A stretch of DNA of 64,000 nucleotides from Arthrobacter sp. PAMC25564. GTDB taxonomy: Bacteria; Actinomycetota; Actinomycetes; Actinomycetales; Micrococcaceae. A program made the position numbers and the translations under genes. Location of the stretch: assembly GCF_004798705.1 (NCBI RefSeq), contig NZ_CP039290.1, positions 1,736,001 to 1,800,000 of the forward strand, in the 5' to 3' direction. Below the pieces are notes generated by a model. The model was not told where the DNA came from, did no database searches, and worked only from the letters and a program-made list of their open reading frames with translations. Of the stretch, positions 10,013 to 18,741 are shown piece after piece; the stretch's first letter is position 1; each line of letters begins with the position of its first letter.

Positions 10013-11530
10013 ATGGCCGCGGAGACCGGTGCAGGCGACACAGCCGGAAAGACCGCCGGAAAAACAGCCATTGTGGTGGGCGGCGGGATCTCCGGCCTGC
10101 TCGCCGCCCGTGAACTGGCCAGGTCCGGCGTCCACACCACCGTGCTGGAGGCTGCCGCGGCCTGGGGTGGCTGCGTGGGCAGCCATGTGGTGGCCGGCCT
10201 GACCCTGGACAGCGGTGCCGAATCCTTCGCTACGCGGTCTTCCGCCGTTGCCGACCTCGCCACCGAACTGGGCCTTGCCGAGGACATCGTGGCGCCAAAC
10301 CCCGGCGGCGCCTGGGTCCAGCTGCCCGACGGGCCCCGCGAGCTGCCGAAGACCGGGGTGCTCGGCATTCCCGCCAACCCCTGGGACCCGGAAGTCCGGC
10401 GCTCCCTGGGCCTGTCCGGTTCCCTGCGCGCCTCCCTCGATGCCCTGCTGCCCGCCTCGCTGGGGACCGGGGGCGAGGTCAGCAGCGTCTCGGCGCTGGT
10501 CCGGGCCCGGATGGGCAAGCGCGTCTTGGAGCGGCTCGTGGCGCCCGTGGTCGGCGGCGTCCACTCGGCCGATCCCGCCCTGCTCGACGTCGACATGGTG
10601 GTACCGGGCCTGCGCGCCGGAATCCGCCGGCACGGCTCCCTGGCCGCCGCGGTCGCTGCCCAGCGCAGGGGAGGGGCCGGCGCCCCCGCTGCCGGACCGC
10701 AGCAGCCTGCCCCGCCGGAGGCCCGCCTGCAGAAGCCGGGCTCCGCCGTCGCCGGACTGCGCGGCGGGATGCACACGCTGATTTCCGCCCTGCTGGCCGA
10801 GCTGCGCCAGCATGGCGTCACCCTGCTCAGCTCCACCCCTGCCGACGCGGTGGAGCGCACGGCCGAGGGCTGGCACGTCACCTCGGGCGGCACCGCGCAC
10901 GACGCCGGGCTGCTGGTCATCGCGGTCGAGGGCCCCGCCGCCGTCGGGCTGCTCGCGGACACGCTGCCGGAACTGGCGGCCCGACGCCCCGCCGCCGGGC
11001 CGGACGTCAGCCTGGTCACGCTCGTGGTGGACCAGCCACAGCTGGACGCCGCGCCGCGCGGCACCGGAGTGCTGGTTGCCCCGCAGAGCCCGGGAATCCA
11101 GGCCAAGGCCCTGACTCACGCCACCGCCAAGTGGGGCTGGCTGGCCGCCCGGACCGGCCCCGGCACCCACGTCCTGCGGCTCTCCTACGGACGCGGTGAG
11201 GACCCCGCGCAGGCTGCGGCTTCCCGGCCTGCCGGGCCCGGTGCCGCGCCGCCCCGCTCCGACGACGAGCTGTTCCAGGCCGCCCTGAAGGACGCCTCCA
11301 CCCTGCTGTCGGTTCCCGTCACCGCGGGGGATGTCGTGGACTGGGACGTGGTCCGCTGGTCCGGGGCGTTGCCGTTCGCGTCCCTCGGACACAAGGGCCG
11401 CGTCGCCGAGGTCCGGAGCATCTGCGCCGCCGACGGCACGCTGGCCGTGGTGGGCGGCTGGCTCTCCGGGAACGGCCTGGCGGCGATCGTTGCCGACACC
11501 GCCCGGCAGGTACGGCCGCTGCTGGCCTGA
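10013..11530 (+). CDS. hemY: Coproporphyrinogen III / protoporphyrinogen oxidase HemY (CgoX)
   Basis: FAD-dependent six-electron oxidase; in actinobacteria with HemQ it oxidises coproporphyrinogen III to coproporphyrin III. FAD loop IVVGGGISGLLAARELARSG at residues 22-41, then LDSGAESFATRSSAV, and the C-terminal ICAADGTLAVVGGWLSGNGL, a typical amine-oxidase-like FAD closure. Length is 505 aa. It begins 5 nt after hemE. The N-terminus carries a TAGK-TAGK-TA repeat with a 12-bp period (10040-10069). Sometimes labelled hemG in databases; this is the flavin type and not the E. coli flavodoxin type. Confidence 0.93.
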   Translation: MAAETGAGDTAGKTAGKTAIVVGGGISGLLAARELARSGVHTTVLEAAAAWGGCVGSHVVAGLTLDSGAESFATRSSAVADLATELGLAEDIVAPNPGGAWVQLPDGPRELPKTGVLGIPANPWDPEVRRSLGLSGSLRASLDALLPASLGTGGEVSSVSALVRARMGKRVLERLVAPVVGGVHSADPALLDVDMVVPGLRAGIRRHGSLAAAVAAQRRGGAGAPAAGPQQPAPPEARLQKPGSAVAGLRGGMHTLISALLAELRQHGVTLLSSTPADAVERTAEGWHVTSGGTAHDAGLLVIAVEGPAAVGLLADTLPELAARRPAAGPDVSLVTLVVDQPQLDAAPRGTGVLVAPQSPGIQAKALTHATAKWGWLAARTGPGTHVLRLSYGRGEDPAQAAASRPAGPGAAPPRSDDELFQAALKDASTLLSVPVTAGDVVDWDVVRWSGALPFASLGHKGRVAEVRSICAADGTLAVVGGWLSGNGLAAIVADTARQVRPLLA

Positions 11531-11611
11531 ACGCCGCCTTCCACCCCGTTCTGAGCACGTCCGGACGCCCTCCGTCAAAATTCCCCCGCCGGCCGATCGG
11601 GGCTAGGCTCG

Positions 11612-12472
11612 ATGACCATGGTTATTCACAGGTCCATCGTTCAAAAAACGCAGACCGGTCGCCATGGGGGACTCCGGCGCGGCGCAGCGGCTGCCGCGCT
11701 CGGAGCGGTACTGGTCATCACCGCAGGGGTTCCTGCCTCGCACGCCGCAACGGGGCCGGCCATTTCAGCGGCGGCTTCAGCCGCCGCCACAACGGCATCC
11801 ACAACATCGACGGGATCGCTCCCGCGTGTCCTGCAGGACTTGCTCGGCGGCCTGGCCGCCCCCTTGCAGCCCACTCCGACACCCGGGCCGACCCCCTCCG
11901 GCACCTCCGCCCCCTGGGAGCCAGACCCGAATCAGCCCGGCCCGAACCAACCGGCCCCGACGGACCCGGCCCCGGACACGCCGCGGCAATCCCCGAACCG
12001 CAGCAGCACTCCGCAGCCGGAGACGCCGGGTACGCCCGTGCAGACCCCCGCCCCGCCCGCCATTCCGGCCCCGGGCGGGACCCCGGCCCCGCCGGCCGCG
12101 GACGGCCCGGCAACAGCGCCCCCGCCGGCAGCCGGCAGCGATCCGGTTCCCGCCGGGGATGCCAAGGCACCGGCAGCTTCTTCGGATGTCGTCCCTGCCG
12201 GAACGCCGTCCGGATCAGGTCCTGCCGGAACGCCGTCCGCGGGAACCACCGCGACGCAGACGCCGTCGGGCGCTTCAGCTTCCGCGCTCGCTTCCCCGTC
12301 CGCATCCGCCCCCGCCGCCAAAGGCCGTTCCGGCAGCACCTCGCTGGAGGCCACCGCGGCCGTCGGGCCCGCCGGTCCGTCCCCGCTGCTCGGCTGGGGG
12401 ATCGGGCTCGTCGCGCTGTCCCTGGTCTCCGGCGCCGTCGTCCTGCGGATCCGCGCGATGCGCAAAATCTGA
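11612..12472 (+). CDS. Secreted, membrane-anchored Pro/Ala/Thr-rich protein of unknown function
   Basis: A 286-aa protein with a signal peptide (basic start, hydrophobic AAAAALGAVLVITAGVPASHA, likely cut after SHA near residue 45). A long low-complexity region rich in Pro, Ala, Thr and Gly follows, including a repeated AGTPSGSGPAGTPSAG. It ends in one transmembrane helix (PLLGWGIGLVALSLVSGAVV) and a short basic tail. This layout is like a sorting or stalk anchor, but no LPXTG is present. No known domain. It lies between hemY and hemQ with 81- and 120-bp gaps and its own possible -10 (TAGGCT near 11602), so it need not be part of the heme operon. Confidence 0.78.
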   Translation: MTMVIHRSIVQKTQTGRHGGLRRGAAAAALGAVLVITAGVPASHAATGPAISAAASAAATTASTTSTGSLPRVLQDLLGGLAAPLQPTPTPGPTPSGTSAPWEPDPNQPGPNQPAPTDPAPDTPRQSPNRSSTPQPETPGTPVQTPAPPAIPAPGGTPAPPAADGPATAPPPAAGSDPVPAGDAKAPAASSDVVPAGTPSGSGPAGTPSAGTTATQTPSGASASALASPSASAPAAKGRSGSTSLEATAAVGPAGPSPLLGWGIGLVALSLVSGAVVLRIRAMRKI

Positions 12473-12473
12473 C

Positions 12474-12499
12474 GGCCTGCCCGCTGAACGCGGCAGGCC
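12474..12499 (+). terminator. Hairpin after the secreted protein gene
   Basis: GGCCTGCC (12474-12481) pairs with GGCAGGCC (12492-12499) across a 10-nt loop, 2 nt after the stop. No U-tract follows, so termination strength is uncertain. Confidence 0.45.
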
Positions 12500-12517
12500 C
12501 TGCGGCAGGAATATTGT

Positions 12518-12558
12518 GAAATGGAGCACTTCTACGTGTTGTAGAAGTGCTCCATTTC
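12518..12558. repeat. Perfect 18-bp inverted repeat before hemQ
   Basis: GAAATGGAGCACTTCTAC and its exact reverse complement are separated by 5 nt (GTGTT). This is a very stable hairpin in either transcript direction. It is AT-richer than its surroundings and lies 35 bp before the hemQ start. It could terminate or attenuate read-through from upstream, or be a dispersed repeat. Confidence 0.9.
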
Positions 12559-12592
12559 GACTTAGCTGCAGGGAAGGGGCAGACTGGTAACC

Positions 12593-13306
12593 ATGAGCCA
12601 CACTTCTGCCGAATCTGTCACCAAAACCGAATCAGCAAGCGAAGAATCAGTCGAGCAGTTCTTCACCCTCTGGACGGTGTTCAAGCGTTCCGCCGACGTC
12701 CTGCGCAGCGGCGATGCCGCCGAGGATTTCGAGGCCCTGATCAGCCGCCTGGCCGAGGAAGGCGTGGTCCACCGCGGCAGCTACGACGTCTCCGCGATGC
12801 GCGCCGACGCCGACATCATGGTCTGGCTGCACGGGCCCCGGCCGGAGGCGCTGCAGCGCGCCGTCCGCGACATCCGGCGCAGCAGGCTCTTCACGGGCAC
12901 CGAGATCGCGTGGTCCGCCATGGGCGTGCACCGCGAGGCGGAGTTCGCCAAGAACCACACCCCCGCCTTCTCCCGGGGCGTGGAACCGGCAAAATGGCTG
13001 TGCGTCTACCCGTTCGTGCGCTCCTACGAGTGGTACCTGCTGCCCGACGCCGAACGCGGCACGATGCTGCGCGACCACGGCATGCTGGGGCGCGACTTCC
13101 CCCAGGTCATCTCCAACACGGTCTCCTCCTTTGCCCTCGGTGACTGGGAGTGGATCCTCGGCCTCGAAGCCCCCGAACTCGTGGACCTCGTGGACCTGAT
13201 GCGCCACCTGCGTGCCACCGAAGCCCGCCACCACGTCCGCGAAGAAATCCCGTTCTACACCGGCCGCCGGGTCACGGCCGCGGAGATTGCCGAGGTCCTT
13301 GCATGA
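12593..13306 (+). CDS. hemQ: Coproheme decarboxylase HemQ (ChdC)
   Basis: Chlorite-dismutase-fold enzyme that converts coproheme to heme b with peroxide, the last step of the coproporphyrin pathway. Family blocks: FFTLWTVFKRS, the core LCVYPFVRSYEWYLLP with the reactive tyrosine, then the GRDFPQVISNTVSSFALGDW loop, and LMRHLRATEARHHV and IPFYTG around the heme-facing histidine. 237 aa, usual length. A GGGAAGGGG stretch precedes the ATG. The stop overlaps the hemH start (ATGA). Confidence 0.95.
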   Translation: MSHTSAESVTKTESASEESVEQFFTLWTVFKRSADVLRSGDAAEDFEALISRLAEEGVVHRGSYDVSAMRADADIMVWLHGPRPEALQRAVRDIRRSRLFTGTEIAWSAMGVHREAEFAKNHTPAFSRGVEPAKWLCVYPFVRSYEWYLLPDAERGTMLRDHGMLGRDFPQVISNTVSSFALGDWEWILGLEAPELVDLVDLMRHLRATEARHHVREEIPFYTGRRVTAAEIAEVLA

Positions 13307-14595
13307 GCACGCCGGGTCCGCAGGGCGGCCTGGCCGGAATCACCGACGTCAACCCCGTGACCGAGGCGGGCCGGATGGGCCCCAAGGAGTACGACGCCGT
13401 GCTCCTCGCCTCCTTCGGCGGTCCCGAAGGCCAGGATGACGTCATCCCGTTCCTGCGCAACGTCACGCGCGGCCGCGGTATCCCGGACGAGCGGCTCGAA
13501 GCCGTCTCGCACCACTACCGCGCCAACGGCGGGGTCAGCCCGATCAACCAGCAGAACCGCAACCTGAAGGCCGGTATCGAGGCGGAGCTGGCTGGCCGCG
13601 GGATCGGACTGCCGGTGTTCTGGGGCAACCGCAACTGGGCCCCCTACATCCCGCAGACCCTTCAGGACATCTACGACGCCGGCCACCGCAAGGTCCTGAT
13701 GGTCACCACCAGCGCCTACTCCTGCTACTCCAGCTGCCGCCAGTACCGTGAGGACATCGGCCTCGCGCTGACCGAATCCGGCCTGGACGGCAAGCTCGAA
13801 GTCGACAAGGTCCGCCAGTACTTCGACCACCCCGGCTTCGTCGAGCCGTTCATTGAAGGTACCGCCGCCGGCCTCGCCGAGGTCCGCGCCCGGCTTGCCG
13901 CCGCCGGTACGCCGGACGCCCCCGTGCACATCCTGTTCGCCACGCACTCCATCCCCACCCGCGACGCCGAGGCGGCGGGACGCTCCGACGCCGAACCGCG
14001 CCACTTCGAGGAAGACTCCGCCTACGTCGCGCAGCACCTCGCCACCGGCACCGAGGTCATCCGCCGGGTGGAGGCCGAGACCGGGGATACCGCCCCGTGG
14101 TCCCTCGTCTACCAGTCCCGCTCAGGGGCGCCCCACGTGCCCTGGCTCGAACCCGACATCAACGACGCCATCGAGGAACTCGCCGGCCAGGGAGTCAAGG
14201 GCGTCGTGATCGTGCCGCTGGGCTTCGTCAGCGACCACATGGAAGTCGTCTGGGACCTCGACACCGAAGCCCTGGAAACCTGCGCCCGGCTGGGCATCGC
14301 GGCGGCCCGCGTCCCGACCCCCGGCACGCACCGCAAGTTCGTCGCCGGGATCGTGGATCTGATCTGCGAGCGGACCGCCGCCAACAACATCGCGGAGCGG
14401 CCGCACCTGACCAGGCTCGGCCCCTGGTACGACGTCTGCCGCCCGGGCTGCTGCGCCAATTTCCGCGGCGAGAAGCCCACCATCGCAGGTGCCGACACTG
14501 CCACCGGCAGAGCAACAGGCACCGGACACGATCCGTACCCGGCCGGAACCCCGGCCGCTCCGTCCGCTGCGGCGGAAGGCCAGGGCGCCCTGTGA
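13303..14595 (+). CDS. hemH: Ferrochelatase HemH (coproporphyrin ferrochelatase CpfC)
   Basis: Inserts iron into coproporphyrin III. Opens the conserved part with DAVLLASFGGPEGQDDVIPF; YIPQTLQDI and the YSSCRQYRED block are characteristic of actinobacterial forms. The active-site histidine is in ILFATHSIP. Cysteines at YSSC and in YDVCRPGCCANF fit the [2Fe-2S] cluster known from actinobacterial ferrochelatases; cluster presence is inferred. 430 aa with a Pro/Ala-rich tail. The start overlaps hemQ and the stop overlaps hemC (GTGA). Confidence 0.94.
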   Translation: MSTPGPQGGLAGITDVNPVTEAGRMGPKEYDAVLLASFGGPEGQDDVIPFLRNVTRGRGIPDERLEAVSHHYRANGGVSPINQQNRNLKAGIEAELAGRGIGLPVFWGNRNWAPYIPQTLQDIYDAGHRKVLMVTTSAYSCYSSCRQYREDIGLALTESGLDGKLEVDKVRQYFDHPGFVEPFIEGTAAGLAEVRARLAAAGTPDAPVHILFATHSIPTRDAEAAGRSDAEPRHFEEDSAYVAQHLATGTEVIRRVEAETGDTAPWSLVYQSRSGAPHVPWLEPDINDAIEELAGQGVKGVVIVPLGFVSDHMEVVWDLDTEALETCARLGIAAARVPTPGTHRKFVAGIVDLICERTAANNIAERPHLTRLGPWYDVCRPGCCANFRGEKPTIAGADTATGRATGTGHDPYPAGTPAAPSAAAEGQGAL

Positions 14596-15590
14596 CCGTC
14601 CGGATCGGCACCCGCGCCAGCAAGCTGGCCCTCACCCAGACCCAGCAGACGGCAGACCAGCTGGCAGCCGTCGGCGGGTTCCCGGTGGAACTCATCCACA
14701 TCCGGACCGACGGTGACGTCCTCACCGGATCTCTGTCCCAGATGGGCGGCACCGGCGTCTTCGTCGCCGCACTGCGCGATGCCCTGCTGCAGGATGCGTG
14801 CGACGTCGCGGTCCATTCGCTCAAGGACCTCCCCACCGGCCCGGCCCTTGGACTTACCCTCGCGGCCACCCCCAAACGCGTCGACGTCCGTGATGTCCTC
14901 TGCGCCCGGGACGGACTCAAGCTCGCGGACCTGCCCACCGGGGCGACGGTAGGCACCGGCTCACCGCGCCGGGCCGCGCAGCTGCGCGCCGCGCGTCCCG
15001 ACCTGGACATCCGGGATATCCGCGGCAACGTGGACACCCGCTTGGGCCGTGTCCCCGGATTGCCGGGCAACAGCACCGACGCCGTCGTGGAAGGCAAGAC
15101 GTGCGACCTCGACGCCGTCGTGCTGGCCGCCGCCGGCCTGCACCGGATCGGCCGGCTGGACACGGTCAGCGAGTACCTCGGGATCGAGGTCATGCTGCCC
15201 GCTGCCGGGCAGGGTTCCCTGGCCATCGAATGCCGCTCCTCCGATGCGCCCCGAAAAGCCGGATCCACCGAAGGCTCCCAGGGCGTCCTGGCGCAGGCCC
15301 TCGCCGCCCTCGACGATCCGGACACCCGGCTGGCCGTCACAGCCGAGCGGGCACTGCTGGCACGGCTCGAGGCAGGCTGCGCGGCCCCGGTGGGCGCCTA
15401 CGCGTACCGCAAGGGAAGCATGCTGTACCTCGACGCCGTCGTCTGCGCCGTCGACGGCACGGCGACCGTGCGCGAGCAGAAAGCCACCGACGGCCTCACC
15501 GAAGTCGGTGCCACCCTGCTGGGGATCGAACTGGCGGAGGTCCTGCTGGCGCGCGGGGCAGCCGACATTGCGGATCTGTCCGCTTCCTGA
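14592..15590 (+). CDS. hemC: Porphobilinogen deaminase (hydroxymethylbilane synthase) HemC
   Basis: Polymerises four porphobilinogens into hydroxymethylbilane. RIGTRASKLALTQTQQTADQ begins at residue 4; DVAVHSLKDLPT, GTGSPRRAAQLR and IRGNVDTRL form the substrate site. The dipyrromethane cofactor cysteine is C263 in RLEAGCAAPVGAYA. GTG start overlapping the hemH stop. 332 aa. Confidence 0.95.
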   Translation: MTVRIGTRASKLALTQTQQTADQLAAVGGFPVELIHIRTDGDVLTGSLSQMGGTGVFVAALRDALLQDACDVAVHSLKDLPTGPALGLTLAATPKRVDVRDVLCARDGLKLADLPTGATVGTGSPRRAAQLRAARPDLDIRDIRGNVDTRLGRVPGLPGNSTDAVVEGKTCDLDAVVLAAAGLHRIGRLDTVSEYLGIEVMLPAAGQGSLAIECRSSDAPRKAGSTEGSQGVLAQALAALDDPDTRLAVTAERALLARLEAGCAAPVGAYAYRKGSMLYLDAVVCAVDGTATVREQKATDGLTEVGATLLGIELAEVLLARGAADIADLSAS

Positions 15591-15608
15591 GCCGGCGGAC
15601 AGCAGCAG

Positions 15609-16643
15609 ATGACGGGATGGCGGAACATGCCGGACGGGCCTGGCAGGGTGCTGGACAGTGCGGCGCCGTCCCGTGCGGTGCCCAACGGTGCGGTGCCCAA
15701 CGGTGCGTCGCTCAACGGTGCCCGCGTGCTGGTTGCCCGTAGCCCGGACCGCGCGGGGGAGCTTGTTGCGGCCCTCCGGCGGGTGGGGGCCGAGCCGTTG
15801 CTGCTGCCGCTCATCGACTTCGAGCTGGCCCGTGACCAGCATTCGCTGGATGTTGCCTTCGATGCCCTCGGGGCCGGTGCCTACACCTGGCTCGTGGTCA
15901 GCAGCGTCACTACGGTCCAGGCGTTGGAGGCCAAGGCCGCCGAACGGGGCGTGGGCCTGAGCGCCTGGCTTCCCGGCAGCCTCCAGGTCGCCACGATTGG
16001 CCCGGCCACGCGCCGGTTCCTCGAGGCGCGTGGCATCGCCGTCGACCTCGCTCCCACCGGGCCCCAATCCGGAGCGGGCCTGCTCGACATCTGGCCCGAA
16101 GGCCAGGGCCGGGTGCTGCTGCCGCAGGCCGACATCGCCGACCCCCGGCTCCGCCGCGGCCTGGCGGCCCGCGGCGCCTCCGTCCAGGTCATCACCGCCT
16201 ACCACACGGTGGACTATCCGGCGGATCCGTCGCGCAGCCTGTCCGCGGGCTGGCCGCCGGCCGCCGGCCCGGGCACCGGAATCCCGGCGGCAGTCCTCAC
16301 CGCGGCGCAGGCGAAAGCCGAAATCGGAGCCGGCGGCCTGCAGGCCGTCGTCGCGGCCTCGCCAAGCGCTGCCCGCCGCATCCACGCGGACCTCGCGCCG
16401 CTGGGGGACTGCCGGTTCGTGGCGATCGGGCGTTCGACGGCGGCCCAGGCCGAGTCGCTCGGGCTCGCCGTCGCCTCGGTCGCGGACGCGCCGACCGCCT
16501 CCGGCCTGGTGGCCGCCGTCGTCCAGGCTCTGGCACCTGGCCAGTCCCCGCCCCGCCCCGGTGCGGCACCCCACCCGCCAACAGCCCATCCCCCAGCAGC
16601 CCATCGTTCAGCAGCAGGGCACCTATCGAAGGACAGACCATGA
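15609..16643 (+). CDS. hemD: Uroporphyrinogen-III synthase HemD
   Basis: Cyclises hydroxymethylbilane with ring D inversion. Sequence conservation in this family is low, but the two-lobe pattern is present: [20 protein letters not shown], then [53 protein letters not shown], and the second lobe [12 protein letters not shown] and [17 protein letters not shown]. 344 aa with repeat-rich ends. The ATG at 15627 is an alternative start. The position between hemC and hemB supports the call. The stop overlaps the hemB start. Confidence 0.92.
   Translation: MTGWRNMPDGPGRVLDSAAPSRAVPNGAVPNGASLNGARVLVARSPDRAGELVAALRRVGAEPLLLPLIDFELARDQHSLDVAFDALGAGAYTWLVVSSVTTVQALEAKAAERGVGLSAWLPGSLQVATIGPATRRFLEARGIAVDLAPTGPQSGAGLLDIWPEGQGRVLLPQADIADPRLRRGLAARGASVQVITAYHTVDYPADPSRSLSAGWPPAAGPGTGIPAAVLTAAQAKAEIGAGGLQAVVAASPSAARRIHADLAPLGDCRFVAIGRSTAAQAESLGLAVASVADAPTASGLVAAVVQALAPGQSPPRPGAAPHPPTAHPPAAHRSAAGHLSKDRP
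15678..15722 (+). repeat. 15-bp x3 in-frame repeat, hemD N-terminus
   Basis: GTGCCCAACGGTGCG twice in tandem and then TCGCTCAACGGTGCC, encoding the [19 protein letters not shown] run just before the conserved ARVLVARS strand. Confidence 0.9.
16572..16616 (+). repeat. 15-bp x3 in-frame repeat, hemD C-terminus
   Basis: CACCCGCCAACAGCC, CATCCCCCAGCAGCC and CATCGTTCAGCAGCA encode [15 protein letters not shown] in the non-conserved tail of HemD, just before the hemB start. Confidence 0.88.
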
Positions 16644-17623
16644 GCTTCCCGATCCACCGGCCCCGCCGGCTCCGCACCACCCCGGCGATGCGCCGGCTGA
16701 CCGCCGAACACCGGCTCTCAGCCGCGGAACTGATCCTCCCCGCCTTCATCCGGGAGGGCCTCACGGAGCCCAACCCCATCGCCTCGATGCCCGGCGTCCA
16801 GCAGCACACGACCGATTCGTTGAAGCGGGCCGCCGCCGAGGCCGTGGAGTTGGGCGTCGGCGGAATCATGCTGTTCGGCATCCCCGCGAAGCGTGATGCG
16901 CGCGGCACCGCCTCGCTGGACCCGGAGGGCGTGCTCAACAAGGGCATCCGGGACATCCGTGCCGAGGTCGGCGACGGGCTCGTGATCATGAGCGATGTCT
17001 GCCTGGACGAATTCACCGACCACGGCCACTGCGGCGTACTGGACGCCAACGGCTACGTGGACAACGATGCGACCCTGGAGATCTACGGCCAGATGGCGGT
17101 GGCCCAGGCCGACGCCGGCGCGCACATGCTCGGCCCCTCCGGCATGATGGACGGCCAGATCGCCGTGATCCGGCAGGCACTGGAGGAAGCCGGGCACACC
17201 AACACCGCCGTCGTGGCCTATGCCGCCAAGTATGCCTCTGCGTTCTACGGCCCGTTCCGCGAAGCCGTCGATTCGCAGCTCACAGGGGACCGCCGCACCT
17301 ACCAGATGGACGCCGCCAACCGCCGCGAAGCAATCCTGGAAGTCGAGCTGGACCTGGCAGAAGGCGCCGACATCGTTATGGTGAAGCCGGCCATGAGCTA
17401 CCTCGACATCGTCGCCGACGTCGCCGCGATGAGCCCGGTCCCGGTGGCCGCCTACCAGATCTCCGGGGAGTACTCGATGATCGAGGCCGCCGCCGCCAAC
17501 GGCTGGATCGACCGCCGCGCCGCCATCACCGAATCCGTCCTCGGCATCAAGCGGGCCGGGGCCAACATGGTGCTCAGCTACTGGGCCACCGAACTCGCCG
17601 GCTGGTTGAAGGAGTCCCGATGA
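16640..17623 (+). CDS. hemB: Delta-aminolevulinic acid dehydratase (porphobilinogen synthase) HemB
   Basis: Condenses two ALA molecules to porphobilinogen. Schiff-base lysines are in [14 protein letters not shown] and [12 protein letters not shown]. The metal-site block reads [14 protein letters not shown]: two of the three cysteines of the E. coli-type zinc site remain and the middle one is Asp, an intermediate metal site. 327 aa, normal length. Starts within the hemD stop and overlaps the next gene (ATGA), so translation is coupled on both sides. Confidence 0.96.
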   Translation: MSFPIHRPRRLRTTPAMRRLTAEHRLSAAELILPAFIREGLTEPNPIASMPGVQQHTTDSLKRAAAEAVELGVGGIMLFGIPAKRDARGTASLDPEGVLNKGIRDIRAEVGDGLVIMSDVCLDEFTDHGHCGVLDANGYVDNDATLEIYGQMAVAQADAGAHMLGPSGMMDGQIAVIRQALEEAGHTNTAVVAYAAKYASAFYGPFREAVDSQLTGDRRTYQMDAANRREAILEVELDLAEGADIVMVKPAMSYLDIVADVAAMSPVPVAAYQISGEYSMIEAAAANGWIDRRAAITESVLGIKRAGANMVLSYWATELAGWLKESR

Positions 17624-18723
17624 CCACCGCACCCGCACCGGCCGCCGTCGCAGACCCGGCCGCCCCGGTCGGTCCGCACCGCATCCTCCTGGGCCTGAAC
17701 AGCTTCGGCGACGTCGGGGTCTTCCCCGACGGCCATCCGATTCCGCATGCCCAGGTGCTGCGCCAGCTGCTCGAGCAGGCCGAGCTCGCGGACGAGGTCG
17801 GGCTCCATGCCTTCGGCGTCGGGGAGCACCACCGCCGCGACTTCGCCGTGTCTGCCCCCGAGGTCTTCCTCGCCGCGGCGGCCGCCCGGACCAAGCGGAT
17901 CCGGCTCGGCTCGGCTGTGACGGTGCTCAGTTCCGATGACCCGATCCGGGTGTTCCAGCGCTTCGCCACCGTGGACGCGATCTCCAACGGCCGGGCCGAG
18001 GTCATGCTGGGCCGCGGCTCCTTCATCGAGTCCTTCCCGCTGTTCGGCCTGGACCTGGCCGACTACGAGGTCCTGTTCGAGGAAAAACTCGAGCTCTTCG
18101 ACAAGGCGCGGGCGCAGAAGCCCATCCACTGGGAAGGCCGCACGCGCCCCGCCGTCAACGGGCTCAGCGTCTATCCGCCCCTTGAGCACCACCTGCTGCC
18201 GGCCTGGATCGGCGTCGGTGGGACCCCCGAATCGGTGCTGCGCTGCGCTGAGTACGGCTACCCGATCATCTTCGCGATCATCGGCGGCGAGCCGCGCTCC
18301 TTCGCCGCGCTGGCCGGCCTCTACCGCGAGGCCATGGCCAAGTACGGCCATCCGATGCAGCAGGTGGCCACGCATTCACCGGGCCACATCGCCGCCACCG
18401 ACGAGGAGGCCCGGGAAGAGTTCTTCCCGCACTGGATCGCCATGCGCAACCGGCTCGGCTCCGAGCGCGGCTGGGGGCCGGGCAGCCGCGCCGAATTTGA
18501 TGCCATGTGCACCGCCGAGGGTGCCCTGTACGTCGGCTCGCCCGAGACCGTCGCCGCCAAGATCGCCCTGCTGAAGAAGAACCTGGGCGTGGACCGCTTC
18601 GACCTCAAGTACAGCAACGGCACCCTGCCGCACGCCGCCATGATGCGCTCCATCGAGCTGTTCGGCACCGAAGTGGCGCCCCGCGTGGCAGCCCTGCTGG
18701 CCGGGTCTTCCCCGGCGAATTGA
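17620..18723 (+). CDS. LLM class flavin-dependent oxidoreductase (luciferase-like)
   Basis: A TIM-barrel flavoprotein, 367 aa. Typical blocks: [57 protein letters not shown], and [21 protein letters not shown]. The substrate is unknown. It overlaps hemB by 4 bp and precedes hemL by 18 bp, so it is embedded in the heme operon. That could mean a link to flavin or tetrapyrrole redox chemistry, or simply co-expression; nothing in the sequence decides. Confidence 0.88.
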   Translation: MTTAPAPAAVADPAAPVGPHRILLGLNSFGDVGVFPDGHPIPHAQVLRQLLEQAELADEVGLHAFGVGEHHRRDFAVSAPEVFLAAAAARTKRIRLGSAVTVLSSDDPIRVFQRFATVDAISNGRAEVMLGRGSFIESFPLFGLDLADYEVLFEEKLELFDKARAQKPIHWEGRTRPAVNGLSVYPPLEHHLLPAWIGVGGTPESVLRCAEYGYPIIFAIIGGEPRSFAALAGLYREAMAKYGHPMQQVATHSPGHIAATDEEAREEFFPHWIAMRNRLGSERGWGPGSRAEFDAMCTAEGALYVGSPETVAAKIALLKKNLGVDRFDLKYSNGTLPHAAMMRSIELFGTEVAPRVAALLAGSSPAN

Positions 18724-18741
18724 ACTGAAAGAATAGGAACC

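Noticed and set aside
9761..11578. A 605-codon open frame on the minus strand opposite hemE/hemY
   Set aside because: It mirrors two well-supported genes, has Gly/Arg/Gln-rich nonsense composition and no recognisable domain; GC-rich third positions keep antisense frames open.
11840..12340. Pro/Ala-rich tract as evidence of a sortase substrate
   Set aside because: No LPXTG-type motif precedes the C-terminal TM helix, and the tail is only a few basic residues.
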